From an uncultured Roseovarius sp. (lineage in GTDB: Bacteria > Pseudomonadota > Alphaproteobacteria > Rhodobacterales > Rhodobacteraceae): a stretch of 5,714 bases of DNA. A program made the position numbers and the translations under genes. The stretch covers positions 1 to 5,714 of the forward strand of contig CAJXKX010000157.1 of assembly GCA_913055965.1 (NCBI GenBank), in the 5' to 3' direction. The notes under the pieces were generated by a model. The model searched no databases. It saw only the letters and a program-made list of their open reading frames with translations, and was not told where the DNA came from. Every line of letters starts with the position of its first letter. Position 1 is the first letter of the stretch. Below are positions 1 to 5,714 of this stretch, piece after piece.

Positions 1-2252
<2,252 letters not shown>

Positions 2253-2259
2253 GTCTTGA

Positions 2260-2265
2260 CCTCCC
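2260..2265 (-). promoter_or_regulatory. Ribosome binding site of coxL
   Basis: GGGAGG on the minus strand lies 7 nt before the ATG at 2252-2250. It supports MPKDGGIGAS as the N-terminus, in line with where the family's conserved N-terminal region begins. Confidence 0.75.
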
Positions 2266-2300
2266 TGAATGGTCCGGGGTCGCCCCCATCAAGCCCGCGT

Positions 2301-2360
2301 CGCTTCATCGTTCCCGAAATACTCCGGGGGAGCGCCGCAGGCGCGGGGGCAGCGCCCCCC
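2301..2360 (-). repeat. Double-hairpin intergenic element, probable Rhodobacteraceae-type repeat
   Basis: This lies in the coxS-coxL spacer. Two GC hairpins stand directly next to each other: GGGGGC-AGC-GCCCCC (2345-2359) and GCGCC-GCA-GGCGC (2332-2344), given on the plus strand. On the transcribed strand they are followed by CCCCCGGAGTATTTCGGG and then AACGATGAAG (ending near 2303). From memory, a CCCCCGGAGTATTT...GATGAAG-like tail after GC hairpins recurs in intergenic regions of Rhodobacteraceae genomes. Only one copy is present here, so its repeat status rests on that memory. There is no T-tract, so it is not a classical terminator. It could protect the coxS mRNA end or weaken read-through into coxL. 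Confidence 0.5.
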
Positions 2361-2370
2361 TCCTGTCCGC

Positions 2371-2856
2371 CTACTCCGCCGCGATCCGGCTCACATCCTG
2401 CCCCGAGGCGGCAAGGATCGCCTTGACGATATTGTGATAGCCGGTGCAGCGGCAGATATTGCCCTCGAGATAGTCGCGCACCTCCGCCTCGGTGGGCGTC
2501 GGGTTCTCGGCCAGCAGCGCCGCCGCCGACATCACCATGCCCGGCGTGCAGAATCCGCATTGCAGACCGTGGTGATCCCGGAACGCCTGCTGGATGGGAT
2601 GCATCGTGCCGTCGGTCCCTGCCATGCCCTCGATGGTGCGGACCTCGGCCCCCTCGGCCTCGGCGGCGAACATCGTGCAGGCCTTGACCGCGCGGCCGTC
2701 CACATGCACCACGCAGGCCCCGCACTGGCTGGTGTCGCAGCCCACATGCGTGCCCGTCAGGCCGAGATTCTCTCTGATGAAATCCACAAGCAGCGTGCGG
2801 CCCTCGATCTGGCCCTTCGCCGGCTTGCCGTTCACGGTCATGCTGACCTCTGGCAT
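2371..2856 (-). CDS. coxS: CoxS, small [2Fe-2S] subunit of a molybdenum hydroxylase
   Basis: This is the iron-sulfur subunit of a CoxMSL-type (xanthine oxidase family) enzyme. It relays electrons from the molybdenum centre in CoxL through two [2Fe-2S] clusters towards the FAD subunit. The 161 residues match the usual length of about 155-165. The N-terminal plant-ferredoxin-like domain binds one cluster through C40, C45, C48 and C60 (VGCDTSQCGACVVHVDG, 38-54). The C-terminal helical domain binds the other through C100, C103, C135 and C137 (LQCGFCTPGMVMS, 98-110; GNICRCTGYHNIVKAI, 132-147). All eight ligands are present. There is no signal peptide, which fits a cytoplasmic or inner-membrane-associated complex. 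It is the first structural gene after the promoter-bearing spacer, and coxL follows after 118 bp. No coxM (FAD subunit) lies in front of it, unlike the M-S-L order of form I CO dehydrogenase clusters. The family assignment is very secure; the cox name follows the CoxL partner. Confidence 0.96.
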   Translation of the reverse strand: MPEVSMTVNGKPAKGQIEGRTLLVDFIRENLGLTGTHVGCDTSQCGACVVHVDGRAVKACTMFAAEAEGAEVRTIEGMAGTDGTMHPIQQAFRDHHGLQCGFCTPGMVMSAAALLAENPTPTEAEVRDYLEGNICRCTGYHNIVKAILAASGQDVSRIAAE

Positions 2857-2859
2857 TGG

Positions 2860-2867
2860 CTCCTCCC
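2860..2867 (-). promoter_or_regulatory. Ribosome binding site of coxS
   Basis: GGGAGGAG on the minus strand has its GGAGG core 5 nt before the ATG at 2856-2854. It selects MPEVSMTVNG as the N-terminus over the in-frame upstream Met at 2970, whose extra 38 residues read through the promoter-like spacer, and over the Met five residues further in. Confidence 0.75.
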
Positions 2868-2896
2868 GGTTGCTCTTCGTCTCGCTTCCCGGGCAG

Positions 2897-2924
2897 AGCC
2901 TAACGCGCGTTCCGGAAAACTCAA
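2897..2924 (-). promoter_or_regulatory. Candidate sigma-70-type promoter for coxSL
   Basis: On the minus strand TTGAGT (2924-2919) and TAGGCT (2902-2897) are separated by 16 bp. The first matches the TTGACA -35 consensus well; the second matches TATAAT only in part, as is common in GC-rich alphaproteobacteria. It falls in the least GC-rich part of the spacer and would give a leader of about 30-35 nt before the coxS ATG. It is a pattern match only. Confidence 0.35.
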
Positions 2925-2936
2925 ACGTTAGTTGAG
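2900..2936. promoter_or_regulatory. Nested dyads, candidate operator
   Basis: Two inverted repeats overlap the candidate promoter. CTAACG (2900-2905) pairs with CGTTAG (2926-2931) across 20 bp. CTCAA (2920-2924) pairs with TTGAG (2932-2936) across 7 bp, covering the -35 hexamer. Short perfect palindromes also occur: AACGCGCGTT (2902-2911), TTCCGGAA (2910-2917) and AACGTT (2924-2929). Such symmetry would suit a dimeric regulator, but no regulator gene is in the window and I recognise no known family motif. Confidence 0.35.
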
Positions 2937-2970
2937 CCGCGCGCAGCGAGCCGCGTGCCGGGGGGGGCAC

Positions 2971-3959
2971 TCAGCCGCGCGGGCCGCGGCGCGGCTGCGG
3001 GCGGGTCGGGATTTCCTTGAGCAGCCCGCCCACCCCCATCGCCGCGATCTCGGCGGGCCCGCAGGGCAGCCCGCAGGCCACCCGCGCAAGCACCCAGTCG
3101 GCGCCGTGCAGGACCGGCGAGCGCGCGCTGCCCGGCAAGCCGATCACCGGCCGCGCGCCGATCTCGCCCAGAAACAGCAGGTTGCCCGGATCGACCGGCA
3201 GCCCGAATCGCACGAGCCGCCCGCCTGCGCGCCTGAGCGCCTGAGGCGCGGTGTCCTGCGCGTCCGAGGTGGCCGAGGCGGTGAGGATCAGCACGATCCC
3301 GCCCGTGGCCCCGGCAATGGCCCGCGCCAGCGCGCCCTCGTCATGGGCGCAGGTCTCGACCCCGGCCATCGCCATCCCCAGCGCCGTGACCCGCGCCTCG
3401 ATCGCCTCGATCCCCTTCTGCCCCGGCCCGCCCGGCACCTCGGTCACGATCAGGCTGGCGGTGGCATGGCGCGCCGTGGCCAGCCGCACCGCGCCGCGCG
3501 CAGCCCCGCACGCGGCCTCCACCGCCGCGCGCGGCACCCCGTAGGAGATGATCTTGACCGTGGCGATCATCCCGCCCGCGCGGATCTGGTGATGGTCGGG
3601 CACCGTGGCCACGGTGATCATCGGATCGGCCGCGTTGGCGGCGTCGATGGCCGCGACGTCGAGGCAGACCACGCCCGGCACCTCCGCCAGCAGGTTCACC
3701 CGGCCCGTGAACGGCGTGCCGAGCGCGATCCCCTCCGCGCCGCCGTGCAGCGCACGAGCCAGCGCCTCGGCGGCCGCGTCCTCGTGCAGATCGCCCGCCT
3801 CCAGCCGCGCGACCGTCACGCGGTCATAGCCCGCAGCCGCCAGCGCCGCGATCTCGTCCGCGCCCAGCACCGCGCCCTTGCGCAGACGGCCCGCCGCCAC
3901 CCGCTCGGAATGGGCAAGGATCGCGCCCTCGGCCTGCGCCAGCGGCACCGGGCCGAATT

Positions 3960-3963
<4 letters not shown>
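2971..3963 (-). CDS. MoeA-like molybdopterin-binding protein (MoCF_biosynth domain)
   Basis: This 330-residue cytoplasmic protein resembles MoeA and related molybdopterin-binding enzymes, so it probably binds or modifies the molybdenum cofactor. The N-terminus MKFGPVPLAQAEGAILAHS (1-19) resembles the MoeA entry motif, followed by RLRKGAVLGADEIAALAAAG (26-45). A MoCF-type domain follows from about residue 165: LIVTEVPGGPGQKGIEAI (171-188), ILTASATSDAQDTAPQAL (226-243), RFGLPVDPGNLLFLG (252-266) and VIGLPGSARSPV (273-284), which correspond to the cofactor-binding strands and the Pro-Gly/LPG loops. From memory, many alphaproteobacterial relatives carry an extra C-terminal MobA/MocA-like nucleotidyltransferase half and reach over 500 residues. 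This one stops after a basic tail, RPQPRRGPRG, with no such domain downstream. Its ATG overlaps the xdhC stop. I do not assign a gene symbol because MoeA identity is not shown. The domain call is firm; the precise reaction is unknown. Confidence 0.85.
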
Positions 3964-4922
<959 letters not shown>

Positions 4923-4926
4923 CCTG

Positions 4927-5714
4927 TCACCCCCCTTGCAGCTCCGCCATGAGCCGCGCCTTCTCGCCGCCATCTTCGGCCCGCGACAGCGCCGCCGCAA
5001 GCTCTTCCAGCGTGGCGACGGAATGGCCCGCGCGGAACGCATCGACATGCGGCAGCATCGCGCGGATGCCTTGGGCCTTGGGCGCGAATCCCTCCCACCT
5101 CAGCAGCGGGTTGAGCCATATGAGGCGGCGCGCCGACAGGTGCAGCCGCTCCATCTCGTGGCCCAGCTGGCCCGCATCGTCGCGGTCCAGCCCGTCGGTG
5201 ATCAGCAGCACCACCGCGCCCCCGCCCATCACCCGGCGCGACCAGTCGCGGTTGAACGCGTGCAGGCACGCCCCGATCCGCGTGCCGCCCTCCCAATCCT
5301 GCGCCTGCCGCCCGGCGGCGGCGAGCGCCGCGTCAACGTCGCGCGTGGCCAGGTGCCGGGTGATGTTGGTAAGCCGCGTGCCGAAAGTAAAGGCATGCAC
5401 GCGCGCCCAGCCCGCCCCCTTCGCGTTGGCCACCGCATGCAGGAAATGCAGCACCATCCGGCTGTACTGGCTCATCGATCCGGAAATGTCGCACAGGACG
5501 ATCAGGTTGGGCCAGCGCTCGCGCGGGCGTTTGCGGTGCAGGCGGCGCATCTCGCCACCCCGGCGCAGCGAGGCGCGCAGGCTGGCGCGCGCATCGAGCC
5601 GCGCCCCGTGCGGATCGGCGATCCCGCGCCGCGACGCCAGCGGCCGCACCGGCAGGCTGAGCCGCGCCAGCATCCGCTTGGCTTGCGTGATCTCGGCGGT
5701 GGACATCTGCTCGA
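4927..5714 (-). CDS. coxE: CoxE-type VWA domain protein, 5'-partial
   Basis: This is a von Willebrand factor A protein of the CoxE family. In Oligotropha, CoxE works with the MoxR-type AAA+ ATPase CoxD in maturing the CO dehydrogenase metal centre in the cytoplasm. The reading frame stays open through the right window edge. An in-frame ATG at 5706-5704 is probably an internal Met: the codons before it give Glu-Gln, and family members are usually near 400 residues, so roughly a third is missing. Counting from that Met (259 residues), the MIDAS metal site is intact: D73-x-S75-x-S77 in LCDISGSMSQYSR, T142 in GGTRIG, and D171 in LLITDGLDRD. The C-terminal part has the CoxE-typical RLIWLNPLLRWEGFAPKA (194-211) and MLPHVDAFR (217-225). 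The TGA stop lies 4 nt before the xdhC start, so the two are probably co-transcribed. A MoxR/CoxD gene just upstream, outside the window, is expected but not seen. The family call is secure; the client enzyme is inferred from the neighbours. Confidence 0.93.
   Translation of the reverse strand, partial: EQMSTAEITQAKRMLARLSLPVRPLASRRGIADPHGARLDARASLRASLRRGGEMRRLHRKRPRERWPNLIVLCDISGSMSQYSRMVLHFLHAVANAKGAGWARVHAFTFGTRLTNITRHLATRDVDAALAAAGRQAQDWEGGTRIGACLHAFNRDWSRRVMGGGAVVLLITDGLDRDDAGQLGHEMERLHLSARRLIWLNPLLRWEGFAPKAQGIRAMLPHVDAFRAGHSVATLEELAAALSRAEDGGEKARLMAELQGG
4930..4937 (-). promoter_or_regulatory. Ribosome binding site of the xdhC-family gene
   Basis: AAGGGGGG on the minus strand lies 7 nt before the ATG at 4922-4920. 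It sits inside the last codons of coxE (Gln-Gly-Gly-stop). It fixes the xdhC start at 4922, although the same frame stays open upstream to 5048. The layout suggests that translation of the two genes is coupled. Confidence 0.7.

Larger units (their letters stand above)
2253..2370 (-). other. coxS-coxL intergenic spacer
   Basis: This 118-bp non-coding gap is long for two subunits of one enzyme. Its coxS-proximal half is the double-hairpin element. The coxL-proximal half has a short GGGG-TCG-CCCC dyad (2276-2286) and then the coxL ribosome binding site. I see no convincing second promoter in it. Confidence 0.6.
2857..2970 (-). other. Intergenic spacer between accessory block and coxS
   Basis: This 114-bp non-coding spacer separates the tightly packed accessory genes from coxS. 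From the accessory stop onward it holds a run of eight G on the plus strand (2960-2967) flanked by the 5-bp arms GTGCC/GGCAC (2955-2959 and 2966-2970). It then holds an AT-richer stretch with several dyads (2900-2936), and finally the coxS ribosome binding site. The hairpin has no T-tract, so it is not a convincing intrinsic terminator. Read-through from the accessory genes remains possible. Confidence 0.6.

Noticed and set aside
2332..2359. Intrinsic transcription terminator between coxS and coxL
   Set aside because: The hairpins are strong but no T-tract follows on the transcribed strand, and the next gene encodes the partner subunit. Attenuation or mRNA protection is more plausible than full termination.
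2857..2970. A possible 38-residue N-terminal extension of CoxS from an ATG at 2970
   Set aside because: The extension has no relation to the ferredoxin-like fold and crosses the promoter-like region. A strong Shine-Dalgarno sequence sits just before the ATG at 2856, which gives the normal family length.
4923..5048. A possible 42-residue N-terminal extension of the XdhC-family protein
   Set aside because: These codons only re-read the coxE 3' end in another frame. The ATG at 4922 has a good ribosome binding site and begins at the usual family position.

Overview
The window lies in the genome of a GC-rich alphaproteobacterium, most probably a member of the Rhodobacteraceae/Roseobacteraceae. 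The reasons are the very high G+C, the protein sequences, and an intergenic repeat-like element of a style I recall from that group. All five recognisable genes are on the minus strand, so transcription runs from high to low coordinates. The first and last genes are cut by the window edges.

In transcription order the layout is: (1) a CoxE-type von Willebrand factor A (VWA) protein, 5' end missing (4927-5714); (2) a full two-domain XdhC/CoxF-I family protein (3960-4922); (3) a MoeA-like molybdopterin-binding protein (2971-3963); (4) CoxS, the small [2Fe-2S] subunit of a molybdenum hydroxylase (2371-2856); (5) CoxL, the large molybdenum-cofactor subunit, open at the left edge (1-2252). Genes 1-3 are packed tightly, with a 4-nt gap and then a 4-nt ATGA overlap. 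They form an accessory/maturation block. A 114-bp spacer with a locally AT-richer island, nested dyads and a plausible promoter precedes the structural genes. A 118-bp spacer with two back-to-back GC hairpins and a repeat-like tail separates coxS from coxL.

The genes fit one pathway. CoxL carries the molybdenum cofactor and active site, and CoxS carries two [2Fe-2S] clusters that pass electrons out. An FAD subunit (CoxM), expected as the third subunit, is not in the window and could follow coxL. XdhC, the MoeA-like protein and CoxE (normally paired with a MoxR/CoxD AAA+ ATPase, possibly just upstream of the window) would deliver and mature the cofactor.

The most informative detail is the CoxL active-site loop, AYRGAGR at residues 370-376. 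This is the form II (BMS-type) signature. It lacks the copper-ligating cysteine of true form I CO dehydrogenases (AYxCSFR). The enzyme is best called a form II CoxL-type molybdenum hydroxylase of unknown substrate, not a proven CO dehydrogenase. I found no mobile element, CRISPR array or RNA gene, and no sign of a wholly new system. The points worth a second look are the copper-less enzyme beside Cox-type maturation genes, the single-domain MoeA-like protein, and the two structured spacers.
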